DNA of 64,000 nt, from positions 2,716,884 through 2,780,883 of the forward strand of contig NZ_SIHI01000001.1 of assembly GCF_007859735.1 (NCBI RefSeq), given 5' to 3'. Source of the DNA: Thalassoglobus neptunius. GTDB taxonomy: Bacteria; Planctomycetota; Planctomycetia; Planctomycetales; Planctomycetaceae. Below the pieces are notes generated by a model, which worked only from the letters and a program-made list of their open reading frames with translations, searched no databases and was not told where the DNA came from. The translations under genes were made by a program, and so were the position numbers. How positions within the stretch are numbered: the stretch's first letter is position 1; each line of letters begins with the position of its first letter. Positions 51,272 to 59,402 of the stretch are shown here, piece by piece.

Positions 51272-51748
51272 TCACAGTTCTTCGACGAAGCCGTCATCGT
51301 GCATTCCAGCTTCAGCAAGCAGTTGTCCAACACCAACTCCATAGGAATCTGCAATCTGATCCTTCAGACGCTCTTGTTTCTTTTCGTAGTCCTGCACACC
51401 AACGGGGAACCCAACCAAATACTGATTCGGGTCGTATCGATCGTCCTCTTTGTCGTCTTCTGTAAAACCCGTCAGAAGGCTTGTCACGTCGTCAGCATCC
51501 TCACACACGAACACGTCATCGTGTGATTCTTCCTTCAATCCACTACCGCCGTAAACTGCCGTCGTACGAAAGCTGATCAAAACAACGTACTTCCCAGATT
51601 CCATCCGATATAGCTTGAATTCGTGCCAGCGGGCATACTTCCCCGGATCTTCCGGTCCTGGAACTTCTGCGATCAGTTCCCCTGTAAATCCTACTGGTCT
51701 TCCGTCCGTCTGACGGAGCGTAATGCGATCCATTGCGATGGTCTCCAT
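51272..51748 (-). CDS. Unknown acidic protein
   Basis: 158 residues with a GAGGAT site before the ATG. The first 70 residues are strand-rich (RWHEFKLYRMESGKYVVLIS). The rest is acidic and charged (EDDKEDDRYDPNQYLV). I see no motif that suggests a function. It may be regulated together with the PEP-CTERM gene, but 128 bases separate them. Confidence 0.65.
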   Translation of the reverse strand: METIAMDRITLRQTDGRPVGFTGELIAEVPGPEDPGKYARWHEFKLYRMESGKYVVLISFRTTAVYGGSGLKEESHDDVFVCEDADDVTSLLTGFTEDDKEDDRYDPNQYLVGFPVGVQDYEKKQERLKDQIADSYGVGVGQLLAEAGMHDDGFVEEL

Positions 51749-52103
51749 ATCGCAATCCTCTCTTGTCTTCCTGCGACCTCGACAATCGAAGTCTGCCTGT
51801 CATATGAGGTTACACCGTATCCACCACAGCGGACCAGCGTCAACACTCCGCGGCCTCCGACATTTTGCCGCTCACAAGAGATTGGCCCTCCCTCGCGTTC
51901 TTCCTACTGTTCAATACGAAGGTTGCAAGGTTCAGATCATCACTATTTGTCACGAATCTTTATGAGAATGGCCTCGGTAGAGACGTTTCGACTCTCCAAA
52001 ACACCACTTCACCAATAAAAAAACAGTCCGCCAGGTTTCCCTGACGGACTGTACCGGGTTGTCATCAAGACATTCTTTCACGGAAAGGATGCTCGCCCGG
52101 CAA
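51749..52103 (-). terminator. Intergenic region ending in a terminator at 52017-52051
   Basis: The 355 bases between genes hold no supportable gene. Their only clear element is a strong terminator: ACAGTCCG-C-CAGG pairing with CCTG-A-CGGACTGT (52023-52051), then seven T on the minus strand. It closes the HicB-like gene. The remaining space should contain the promoter of the 51272-51748 gene. Confidence 0.75.
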
Positions 52104-52469
52104 CTACGAGCTTACCACGGATCGCAACTGAGAAGCGAGCTTCGCCACGCACAACTGGTTCAGCGAGACACCCTCTATCTTTGCCTCTTCAGCTAACGCC
52201 TTGTGCAGACTCTTGGGAAGCCTCAACGCGAAGTTTCCACTGTACTCATCAACCTCCGGACCCTGCATCGATTCCATCATTTTGCAGATCTCCTGATACT
52301 CGTGAGTCTTCGAGAATCTCGTCCTCTCCGTCTGAGACGGGAAGAGTTCTCCCATGATTCCGCCAATGCCAAAGAGGGCATTATGGAATTCGATCCAGTT
52401 GGAAGACTTCGCTGCCACTTTCCTCGCGCGGTCGAGTGCTTTTTGCTCTACTGATTCTTGTGCTGTCAT
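52104..52469 (-). CDS. HicB-like RHH regulator
   Basis: 121 residues. The C-terminus SGNFALRLPKSLHKALAEEA followed by KIEGVSLNQL is the Arc/MetJ-type RHH domain found at the end of HicB antitoxins. The N-terminus is helical and lacks the usual HicB core. It is followed by a strong terminator and no HicA-like partner is adjacent, so a stand-alone regulator is more likely. Confidence 0.75.
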   Translation of the reverse strand: MTAQESVEQKALDRARKVAAKSSNWIEFHNALFGIGGIMGELFPSQTERTRFSKTHEYQEICKMMESMQGPEVDEYSGNFALRLPKSLHKALAEEAKIEGVSLNQLCVAKLASQLRSVVSS

Positions 52470-52547
52470 TTCCTACCCCAATTCCTTGTTTGTATTCGAA
52501 AAGGAGAAAAGGTCCGGGAGGGGACCACCCCCTCCCGGATGTCATCT

Positions 52548-52871
52548 TCACTCGTCCGTTCGCAGGAAGCGAACCCCGTCAAAATACTTGACTTCGAAGT
52601 ACATGGCCTTCTGGTCAAGTTGGCGTCCAATCTCCCGAACAAGTTGTTCGAGTTCTGGCAACCGCTCTGGTTCCGAGACAACTGTCAGTTTCAGGCTTGT
52701 GTCCTGATAGTGCTGACCGTCTTGCTCGTCGACCCAGTGCCCTTCAACTCTCCCTTCGAGAGTTGCCCCCCCAAACCTTTCCCAGACTTTCCGGGAAATC
52801 TCTTGGAGTTCTTCGGGACTGACGGGTGATCCATCGTTTCGATGAATCGGGATAAAGGTTGTGACCTTCAT
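52548..52871 (-). CDS. Unknown conserved-type small protein
   Basis: 107 residues starting MKVTTFIPIHRNDGSPVSPE. A ferredoxin-like alternation follows (ELQEISRKVWERFGGATLEG, strands, then RLPELEQLVREIGRQL and MYFEVKYFDGVRF). A GGAG site precedes the ATG at 52871. I recognise the pattern as common in bacterial small proteins, but I have no function. Confidence 0.7.
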   Translation of the reverse strand: MKVTTFIPIHRNDGSPVSPEELQEISRKVWERFGGATLEGRVEGHWVDEQDGQHYQDTSLKLTVVSEPERLPELEQLVREIGRQLDQKAMYFEVKYFDGVRFLRTDE

Positions 52872-53143
52872 CGAGTTCTCCTTTCCAAATTGTGAATGAA
52901 CAGTGTCTTGATGACAGAGGTCATGATACCGCCGGTAGTTGCATGCGTCAATACTGCATGCGATATCATTTTCGTGTTTTTGCCGAAAATATTTCTCAGT
53001 GAGAACTGCCATTGAATCGAAGAACATCCAGGCAGTTCAGGCTTCAGAATCGCCTTGCGCATTGCTTGTGCAAACTTGCCAGACTCAACAGTGAGAGAGC
53101 CGTTCTCAGGCTCACCTGACTCTCTCACTGGAGTGCTGGTCAA

Positions 53144-54073
53144 TTATTGAGCAATCAGTTTCATTCCGTCTTCTGGAGACAACTGGAAGCCCGCTGCGTG
53201 CTTGTGTCCACCACCGCCGAACTGTTTGGCAATCTCAGAGACATCTTCCCCGTCTGGCTTGCTGCGCAAGCTGAACACGAACTTCTCACCAGTGAAGAAG
53301 TAAGCCATCCCGAATGGACGATCGGTTGCAAGTTCTCCGGCGATGTCGCTGAACAGAGTTGTCGCATTGACGGCCAAGATCTCGTGTCCTGCAACCTTCA
53401 CCGGCTTCGCGTTCCTGACGTGACTTGCAACGGTCTGTTTCTCCGATCGAAGAATCGCAGCCCCGGACTCCACAATGGAATCACCATCGAAGATGCCGTG
53501 AGTTGCCATGTCCGACCATGTTTCGAATTCCATCGGAAACGATCTCAGCCAAGCATTGATCTCTCTGGAGTGCTCCAGATTGAACCGCCACAAGTCGCGA
53601 TCTTCGACATAGGCCACAATCCAAGGAATCTTCTCGACACCTACATGCGGGATACTCCAACCATTCTGCACAAGCCAATCCCACATCAGCCGAGCACCAG
53701 ACTTTTCCATGTCAAAGACACAATACGGAAGCCCTCTCAGGTTCTCTTCTGCTGACTTGTGATGGTCCAGAACAATCAGCGATTCCGTCTGATCGTACAT
53801 TTCTTCCATCACCAGACGGGGATAGCTGAAGTCGACCACGATCACATTTCGACCTGCGACATCAGGTGGTGAATCTCCATGCTTCGCTGCGAAGAACTCA
53901 GCATCTTCGAACACCAGGTTCGCCAGCCATGCGGAACAGAATCCGTCATGACATCCACCATGATAGATCACAAGTGGATTCGATGGCTTCTCACGGCTTT
54001 GAGTCCTGCCTGTTTCCCTTAGCCGTCTTCCTTCTACTTGCCGCTTCCGCGCGGCCGCGTCAATTGGTCTCAT
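53144..54073 (-). CDS. DHH-family phosphoesterase
   Basis: 309 residues. Asp43 in HGGCHDGFCSAW, DFSYPR near 81-86, the DHH triad VLDHHKS at 102-108, and the C-terminal DHHA1 motif GGGGHKHAAGF are all present. Such enzymes hydrolyse short RNA, pAp or cyclic dinucleotides. It is overlapped at the start by the next gene upstream (ATGA). A phage copy could act on nucleotide signals or nanoRNA. Substrate not inferable. Confidence 0.85.
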   Translation of the reverse strand: MRPIDAAARKRQVEGRRLRETGRTQSREKPSNPLVIYHGGCHDGFCSAWLANLVFEDAEFFAAKHGDSPPDVAGRNVIVVDFSYPRLVMEEMYDQTESLIVLDHHKSAEENLRGLPYCVFDMEKSGARLMWDWLVQNGWSIPHVGVEKIPWIVAYVEDRDLWRFNLEHSREINAWLRSFPMEFETWSDMATHGIFDGDSIVESGAAILRSEKQTVASHVRNAKPVKVAGHEILAVNATTLFSDIAGELATDRPFGMAYFFTGEKFVFSLRSKPDGEDVSEIAKQFGGGGHKHAAGFQLSPEDGMKLIAQ

Positions 54074-54519
54074 TCGGACTCTCCGTTCTGTTTACGGGAT
54101 TCCTCCAGCCTCGCCTTGTATTTCTCAGTGTTCGAAGCTGTGACGTGCTTCCGAATCACAGTTTCGACTGCTTCCTCCATTTCTCCGGATGTTCTCACGT
54201 GCATGACCTTTCCGTGAAAACCTTCCATCGCCTCACGAACAGTTTTCACTGTTGCGACAGTCTTGCCGACGCACACGAGCATTCCATCGGGGAATCCGCC
54301 CCCTGCAATCTTCGCCAGAAGCGCTGCTCCTTTTTCATCGCACGAGTCTTCACTCTTTATCACTGACTGAGACGCATACTTGTTCGCACTGTCTTTCAGA
54401 GACGTCACTTCATTGAACACCACAGCCAGCACGTTCTTGTTGTTGTCGACCTGCTGTCTCATATGGGAAACTTCCCCGGTGAGCTTTTCGATTCGATCAT
54501 TGGTTCTTGAACCAAACAT
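54070..54519 (-). CDS. Unknown coiled-coil protein
   Basis: 149 residues from an ATG with AGGAGG six bases upstream. An N-terminal coil (RIEKLTGEVSHMRQQVDNNK) is followed by a small mixed domain (GGGFPDGMLVCVGKTVATVK) and a basic tail. It is coupled to the DHH gene. Function unknown. Confidence 0.68.
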   Translation of the reverse strand: MFGSRTNDRIEKLTGEVSHMRQQVDNNKNVLAVVFNEVTSLKDSANKYASQSVIKSEDSCDEKGAALLAKIAGGGFPDGMLVCVGKTVATVKTVREAMEGFHGKVMHVRTSGEMEEAVETVIRKHVTASNTEKYKARLEESRKQNGESE

Positions 54520-54573
54520 CTTCATCCTCCTCAGTTGGAAAAGCGGTCTTAACTACCTCGGACCGCTGGTAAA

Positions 54574-54606
54574 GAAAAAGCCCGAATCGTTGACTAACGA
54601 AACCGG
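54574..54606 (-). terminator. Terminator overlapping the end of a small gene
   Basis: GCCCGGTTTCGTT pairs with AACGATTCGGGC (54579-54591 side with 54595-54606), followed on the minus strand by TTTTTCTTT. The TAG of the 45-residue gene lies in its loop. Confidence 0.78.
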
Positions 54607-54731
54607 GCACGCCTTCGAAGTTTGTCGTACTTAGCATTGTGTGCCGCCACGTCTTCAATCTGGAGAATGCACAGCAGCAACACCACGAAGATCGCAAAGA
54701 ACCAATACAGAAGCCACATGATGACTTTCAT
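54594..54731 (-). CDS. 45-residue membrane protein
   Basis: Starts MKVIMWLLYWFFAIFVVLLL, then CILQIEDVAAHN and a basic tail (KYDKLRRRARFR). One membrane helix, N-out/C-in by the positive-inside rule. Its ATG overlaps the stop of the preceding gene (ATGA) and follows GGAGGG. The gene ends inside a terminator. Function unknown. Confidence 0.7.
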   Translation of the reverse strand: MKVIMWLLYWFFAIFVVLLLCILQIEDVAAHNAKYDKLRRRARFR

Positions 54732-54934
54732 TGTGCGCCCTCCATTTCACTCAGTAGCTCCCTTTCCTCATCGATGAGTCGGCTTCGATCTTCAATCAGG
54801 TCACTCTTGCTTCGCTTGTGGTTCCACTGGCGGTCGTAAGCTGCGATCTCACTGTCAATCAGTTTGATCTGACCGCGAATCAGGCTCAGCTTTAAGCGAT
54901 TGATGAAACCTCTTTCCGTCTCCACATCGTTCAT
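54728..54934 (-). CDS. Small coiled-coil protein
   Basis: 68 residues (MNDVETERGFINRLKLSLIR), helical, charged. It is coupled to the 45-residue membrane protein, so the two may form a complex. No family. Confidence 0.65.
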   Translation of the reverse strand: MNDVETERGFINRLKLSLIRGQIKLIDSEIAAYDRQWNHKRSKSDLIEDRSRLIDEERELLSEMEGAQ

Positions 54935-54937
54935 TGA

Positions 54938-55243
54938 TTATCCTCGACCTTCAGGTGATTGGCTGATGAAGAGCCCACTCATGAAACACCACACGTCGTC
55001 AGCCTCCACCTTGACTGCTCCGCAAGTGCACTCCTCTTTGGCATCTTTCAGTTTCACGTCGCACAACGTGATGTAAGGTCTCAGCATTAGCCTCAAGAGT
55101 TCCGAGTCCTCATCGCAAATCTCCACACCGTCTTCCCTATGAAACAGTGCAGTGATCCTCTCAGCCAGCCCCTTTCGCACAACTGGATCGTCACCGACAA
55201 ACTTCGGTGGATTCCATGCTTCTAGTTCGACGGGTTCGCTCAT
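54938..55243 (-). CDS. Unknown protein with Cys pair
   Basis: 101 residues with a CTCG motif and TLCDVKL segment that could bind a metal. Acidic overall. Its start overlaps the upstream gene by four bases. Unknown. Confidence 0.65.
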   Translation of the reverse strand: MSEPVELEAWNPPKFVGDDPVVRKGLAERITALFHREDGVEICDEDSELLRLMLRPYITLCDVKLKDAKEECTCGAVKVEADDVWCFMSGLFISQSPEGRG

Positions 55244-56049
55244 TTCTGTTCGTCCAGCTTGTCACCAAGAATTGTCAGAAGCTCCACAACTTCCGGTTCA
55301 GGTTTGTCGTCAATCACCGTGCGTACAGATCCCAGAACACGGTCCAGAGCCGCCTTCACACGAGGCGACAAGTCGTAGTATTCGATGGCATCCTTCTTTG
55401 CCTTTCGTGAGAAGAACCCTCTCTTCTCCTTGTGCTCAGACGTCATGACTTCAACGGGATTCTCCGGTTCCACCACTTTGTACTCACCTTCCATCAAACG
55501 AAACGAAGGCGGCAATTTCAGACCGTCTGGCCTTGGAACAGGCTCGCGTGGCTTGGGGACTGGCCTCCGTTTTTCGGCCGGACTTTCCGGTTCTTCTACC
55601 TTCTCAACTCGACGCAACACGAACGACGGAAACGCTTGCAAACTTCCGTCCGATTCCATTCGAACGCCGAGACACTTGACTCCCGGAAAGTGAACGAATC
55701 CGGGAGCTTTGAATTCCGTGCTCTCGACAACACCAAAGTGACCGATCCTGAGAACGAACGGACCAAAGTTCGCGTAATTGGTCCCCCATGGAGTAACTAA
55801 ATCGCGGACGACAACCCGGTCTCCGACTTCAAAACTCATGGGGTCCCGATCACAATTCCCCTGATCGGCTTCCGAGTTCTCATTCTCCGGAACTTCCGCC
55901 TGTTCTGCTTCTTCAATCAAGCGGTCAATCCCACTCAACATGGGACTGGCGAAGCAATCCCCAACCGGTCCAAGATTGTCACGAACAGAGGCCACGACCA
56001 ATTCAGCCAGCCACCGAACATCCTTCAACGCTTTCAGTCGTTCACTCAT
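55240..56049 (-). CDS. Unknown multidomain phage protein
   Basis: 269 residues. An N-terminal helix is followed by a KOW/SH3-like strand region (FEVGDRVVVRDLVTPWGTNY, GHFGVVESTEFKAPGFVHF), a Pro-rich linker and a C-terminal helical part (YYDLSPRVKAALDRVLGSVR). The GDRV..D start suggests a small barrel that binds nucleic acid or protein. No firm family. Confidence 0.65.
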   Translation of the reverse strand: MSERLKALKDVRWLAELVVASVRDNLGPVGDCFASPMLSGIDRLIEEAEQAEVPENENSEADQGNCDRDPMSFEVGDRVVVRDLVTPWGTNYANFGPFVLRIGHFGVVESTEFKAPGFVHFPGVKCLGVRMESDGSLQAFPSFVLRRVEKVEEPESPAEKRRPVPKPREPVPRPDGLKLPPSFRLMEGEYKVVEPENPVEVMTSEHKEKRGFFSRKAKKDAIEYYDLSPRVKAALDRVLGSVRTVIDDKPEPEVVELLTILGDKLDEQK

Positions 56050-56050
56050 C

Positions 56051-56512
56051 TCAACAGTCCTTTTCGATCTGTTCGCGATTCGCGTGAACTTCTTTCACTC
56101 TCTTCAAGTGATCGCTCGCCAAACGAATCGCATCGGATTCACACTTAGCGTCCACGTAGAATTCGCTCTGGATACTTGGTCCGTCATTCGTCCACACTGT
56201 TAGGTCTGACCAAATACGTCCCGGAAGTCTTTTGCAAGTAACCGACGTTCTCTCGTCGATTACAACCTGGAAGTGCCTCATCCCTTTAGGTGGGTGCAGA
56301 TTCAAACCTTTGAGAACTGGTCTGAAATAAGCCTCATCCCACCCATAATCCCCTCGTGAGACTGTCGGGACTTCATTGAGATATTGAGTCACCTGACTTG
56401 CTTCTTCACGATCATTGTAAACTGCAAAAACACACTGAGATTCATACTGAGTGGCAACTTCAACCACCCATGCAATCTCAACTTTTTCCGCAAGAATGAA
56501 ATTGTGGAGCAT
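56051..56512 (-). CDS. Unknown protein
   Basis: 153 residues. Strand and helix pattern with YGWDEAYFRPVLKGLNLHPP in the middle and a helical C-terminus (SDAIRLASDHLKRVKEVHAN). An AAGGAA-like site precedes the ATG. No motif recognised. Confidence 0.65.
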   Translation of the reverse strand: MLHNFILAEKVEIAWVVEVATQYESQCVFAVYNDREEASQVTQYLNEVPTVSRGDYGWDEAYFRPVLKGLNLHPPKGMRHFQVVIDERTSVTCKRLPGRIWSDLTVWTNDGPSIQSEFYVDAKCESDAIRLASDHLKRVKEVHANREQIEKDC

Positions 56513-56543
56513 CACCGCTCAGTTCCTTTTTGTCAGGTACAAA

Positions 56544-56616
56544 AAGAGACGCCCCTGCGCCGACAACAACACCTGATGAAGCCACTCGCACAGGCATCGA
56601 AAACAGAGGCGCCTCT
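56544..56616 (-). terminator. Long-loop inverted repeat with U tract
   Basis: AGAGGCGCCTCTG pairs over 13 positions (two G-U) with CAGGGGCGTCTCT (56544-56556 with 56604-56616), enclosing 47 bases, then TTTTTG on the minus strand. The large loop is unusual for a simple terminator. The 56621-56830 gene ends just upstream. Confidence 0.6.
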
Positions 56617-56620
56617 TGCT

Positions 56621-56830
56621 TCACTGGACTCGTTGAATCCGATATCCAATAAGTTTCCAGTCGTCATCAAAGACACTCACAATGTGAACTCCAAACACGA
56701 ATCGCAAAATTGGATTCAGAATGACATTCCACAAAGTTCTGTGTCTGCTCACTGGGATATCAGACTGACATTCCGGGCATATGTTTTCCCGAAACTCTCC
56801 GTGCTCTTCGCATCGATATAGAATTGTCAT
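56621..56830 (-). CDS. Small zinc-ribbon protein
   Basis: 69 residues. CEEHGEFRENICPEC is a zinc-knuckle pattern, and a membrane-like stretch follows (LWNVILNPILRFVFGVHIVS). Could be a small membrane-linked adaptor. Unknown role. Confidence 0.65.
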   Translation of the reverse strand: MTILYRCEEHGEFRENICPECQSDIPVSRHRTLWNVILNPILRFVFGVHIVSVFDDDWKLIGYRIQRVQ

Positions 56831-56842
56831 GACAACCTCGAA

Positions 56843-57907
56843 TCACAGAACGCGAGCAAGCATGTCACGCATTTCTCCGACACACTCAGCAAGCATCGAC
56901 TCCAGCTTCATGGCAACGTCAGAAGGCAATCCCGCCTGAACCTCTGGAGCCTCTTCAGAATCCAAAGTGTCCAACCACTGCAAGAGTTTCAGCTTGGAGT
57001 CTCTGTACTCCGCCTTGATCGGCTCTTCGACGGCAACGTACTCCGATTCCACAATCGACCCCGGAAGACTCTGAGCAGCTTCCTGAACAACGTCATCAAC
57101 TTCAGCGAGTTCAGCATCAACGTGTTCGGACGATTCTGGAACGGCGTTCTGATCGGCTTCGATACGATCCCGCTTCTCTTGCTCGATCGCTTCGAGTTCT
57201 TTCCGAGCGGCTTCAGCTTGTTCCTTCGCTTTGGCAAGTTCAGCCTCTTGTCGCTGGAACTCTTCCTGTGCTGCTCGCTTCTCTTCTTCGAGCTTGGCCT
57301 TCTCAGCTTCCATCGCAGCACGTTCTTCAGCGAGACGCTTTGCTTCAGCTTCCTGTCGTTCCTTCTCGATCCGTGCTGCCTCTTGACGTTCCAGAAAGGC
57401 TGCTTCGGCTTCTGAGAACTTCTGCTGAACGTACTCTTCAGACCACAGGCCGACTTCACGAGGATCAACAACCGATCCGACTTCTGCGAACTTGTTCACG
57501 ATCTCTTGAACGCGAGCACGTTCAGCCGCTTCCTTCTCCGCTTTGATTCGCTTCTTTTCTTCTTGGTATACGTCGTACTGAGACTTGAGGTGATCTTCGA
57601 TCGGCTTCAGTTCAGCCGTGATCTGTTTGGCAACTGCGTCCACCTTGCGTCCGTAGTCCAGAGCAGGCTGCTTGAGAGCCTTGCGAGTCTCTTCAACACT
57701 GAGCCGCAGCTTCTTCATTTCTTGCCATGCGGGATGCACCAGGTTGTACCCGGCGTCATCGTCTGCACCCTTGCAGGTGAGTGGAAGATACTTGTCTTCG
57801 AGTTCCTTAATCTTCTCACTCGTGAGTTCGTTGAAGTTTCGACGGCTCACTTTGAGTTCCGGAACAGCAACGATGTTCTTTGGTTTGTCTTCGACGGTTG
57901 TCGACAT
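56843..57907 (-). CDS. Long coiled-coil phage protein (DUF1351-like N-terminus)
   Basis: 354 residues starting MSTTVEDKPKNIVAVPELK, with GGGGAA before the ATG. Residues 70-135 (YGRKVDAVAKQITAELKPIE; SQYDVYQEEKKRIKAEKEAA) resemble the phage family often found beside single-strand annealing proteins. A long charged coiled coil (about 180-260) follows, then an acidic end. A recombination or replication role is possible. Confidence 0.68.
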   Translation of the reverse strand: MSTTVEDKPKNIVAVPELKVSRRNFNELTSEKIKELEDKYLPLTCKGADDDAGYNLVHPAWQEMKKLRLSVEETRKALKQPALDYGRKVDAVAKQITAELKPIEDHLKSQYDVYQEEKKRIKAEKEAAERARVQEIVNKFAEVGSVVDPREVGLWSEEYVQQKFSEAEAAFLERQEAARIEKERQEAEAKRLAEERAAMEAEKAKLEEEKRAAQEEFQRQEAELAKAKEQAEAARKELEAIEQEKRDRIEADQNAVPESSEHVDAELAEVDDVVQEAAQSLPGSIVESEYVAVEEPIKAEYRDSKLKLLQWLDTLDSEEAPEVQAGLPSDVAMKLESMLAECVGEMRDMLARVL

Positions 57908-57965
57908 TTCCCCAGACTCCCATGCAGATCGGGCCTGCATTACCCTTTGGCTGAACGCCGATAAA

Positions 57966-57998
57966 GAAAAGTTGTCTCAGTGTAAACGACACCGAGAC
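57966..57998 (-). terminator. Terminator after the tRNA-like gene
   Basis: GTCTCGGTGT pairs with ACACTGAGAC (57974-57983 with 57989-57998, one G-U pair), five-base loop, then AACTTTTCTTT on the minus strand. It closes the transcript carrying the tRNA-like element. Confidence 0.75.
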
Positions 57999-58069
57999 AT
58001 GAATCGATCAAAAGATTTATGGTTGTTCGTAAAAATCACGATCTTTACTGACAAGTTAAACGAACTCAG

Positions 58070-58192
58070 CGACACCGAGAGGATTCGAACCTGCAACACT
58101 ACGACTCAGTGACCTGTGAAGGACTGCTACAGCCTGCGCCTTACTTTCTGTCCATCCTTCATTCTAGGCGTTCCCAATTCCGCCACGGTGTC
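58070..58192 (-). tRNA. tRNA-Leu-like gene with enlarged anticodon domain
   Basis: On the minus strand, acceptor GACACCG pairs perfectly with CGGTGTC. T8-G9, a leucine-type D-arm (GCGGAATTGGGAACGC), a long variable arm (CACT GAGTCGT AGTG) and a TTCGAAT T-loop are present. The T-stem has one mismatch. The element is 123 nt, about 36 longer than a normal tRNA-Leu. The anticodon domain contains a TGAAGGA/TCCTTCA stem around an extra loop, so no anticodon can be named. No CCA is encoded. It may be an intron-bearing, degenerate or repurposed tRNA. Confidence 0.55.
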
Positions 58193-58211
58193 GAACGCTC
58201 GTTTCAATTAC

Positions 58212-58697
58212 CTATGGTGCTACAAAAGACTTCTGTGGCTGGAGTCGGTTGAGTTCTACAAGAGCATCCTCGAACGACTCAACAAACTTCACGCAGTCCA
58301 GCCAGCAGAAAATGTTCTCCCTGTGACCAACAACGATAACAGGCTTACCCATTCCAAGAGCCATGCCAAGTTCGACATGACGTCCTCCTCGCGAGGCAGA
58401 TGATCGTGGAGGTTCCGTGAAGGCGATCAAGACGTTGCACGAACGAACATCAGCAACGTCTTCATTTGCAAAGTGAAGTCTCAATCTCGCAGACTGCTCG
58501 GTTCGAGAACCGTTGTCTCCCTCTTCGACAAGCGCTTCGCCTTCTTCGTTGATGGGCGTTCCATCGTCGCCAATTTGATGAAACCCATTCAGCCAACGAC
58601 TTGTGACCTTGATGCCATTCGCCTCAAGTGCTGTGCGGTATTCACACAACTCCAAACGCCTTGAATAACGTGCCGCAAGATAAACCGAATCGTACAT
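58212..58697 (-). CDS. Nucleoside 2-deoxyribosyltransferase-like protein
   Basis: 161 residues. VYLAARYSRRLELCEYRTAL at the start, then CNVLIAFTEPPRSSASRGGR and HVELGMALGMGKPVIVVGHR with ENIFCWL. This is the Rossmann-like pattern of nucleoside 2-deoxyribosyltransferase/DUF4406 proteins that act on nucleotides. Many phages use such enzymes in base salvage or modification. A GGGAG site precedes the ATG. Confidence 0.8.
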   Translation of the reverse strand: MYDSVYLAARYSRRLELCEYRTALEANGIKVTSRWLNGFHQIGDDGTPINEEGEALVEEGDNGSRTEQSARLRLHFANEDVADVRSCNVLIAFTEPPRSSASRGGRHVELGMALGMGKPVIVVGHRENIFCWLDCVKFVESFEDALVELNRLQPQKSFVAP

Positions 58698-58724
58698 AAT
58701 GAGACTCCCTGTTAAGTGTGAGAT

Positions 58725-58756
58725 TAAAAAATTGCCGGAGTTTTTTGGTATCCGGC
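58725..58756 (-). terminator. Terminator upstream of the deoxyribosyltransferase-like gene
   Basis: GCCGGA pairs with TCCGGC (58734-58739 with 58751-58756), then AATTTTTTAA on the minus strand. It closes the 58945-59355 gene. A second GCCCGC/GCGGGC hairpin at 58893-58910 lacks a U tract. Confidence 0.7.
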
Positions 58757-58944
58757 TCCCTCTGAGTGTGCCACGAATTGAACATCTTCCATCTCCGTGT
58801 TTGATGGACGTGTCATGTGAATTTACATCGAACCGCTCCTTCTCGTGGTCAACTCTGCCGGTCGAATAAAACCAACTCTTTCAATGCCCTAAGCCCGCAC
58901 AAAGGCGGGCTATTGATCGTCCGGGCCAGACGGTTGATGGCTGG

Positions 58945-59355
58945 CTACTCTTGCGTCTTGACCTTTTCCGCAGCCGTCTTGCCTCTCTTGAATGCTGCCC
59001 AATAGCGATTGCTCACTTGAATGTGCTCCTTCACCTCTGGATCAGTCATGGAGTATCGGGAAAAATTCTTTCGACGAATCATTGACATCGCCCACGGCCC
59101 GTTTCCTTCGATGTATGCTGTAGTCTCAGGAATTGCGCCTTCGACGAATCCACAGAACTCGACGCATTCATCAAATGACATCCACTCAGGGTTGCCATCT
59201 GCGTCTGATCCGTCACTGTCATGCTCATCAGAAGACGACCCGCAAACATACGAACGCACTCCCTCTCCGTACCCTTCATCCTCCCATAGATCAGGGAATA
59301 CTTTCTCTATGGCGCTTATGTCAGTACCTTCAGCGACGACAAATCCAGCTTCCAT
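58945..59355 (-). CDS. Unknown acidic protein
   Basis: 136 residues. Ser/Asp-rich middle (CGSSSDEHDSDGSDADGNPE) flanked by ordered parts (MEAGFVVAEGTDISAIEKVF; YSMTDPEVKEHIQVSNRYWA). No family recognised. Confidence 0.65.
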   Translation of the reverse strand: MEAGFVVAEGTDISAIEKVFPDLWEDEGYGEGVRSYVCGSSSDEHDSDGSDADGNPEWMSFDECVEFCGFVEGAIPETTAYIEGNGPWAMSMIRRKNFSRYSMTDPEVKEHIQVSNRYWAAFKRGKTAAEKVKTQE

Positions 59356-59379
59356 CGATCGTTCCGTTGTTATGTTCTA

Positions 59380-59402
59380 AAAGGTGCCGGTCTCTCCCGG
59401 CT
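59380..59402 (-). terminator. Terminator after a candidate noncoding RNA
   Basis: GCCGG (59387-59391) pairs with CCGGC (59398-59402), six-base loop, followed on the minus strand by ACCTTTTA. It lies 200 bases after the stop of the 59596-60504 gene. Confidence 0.65.
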
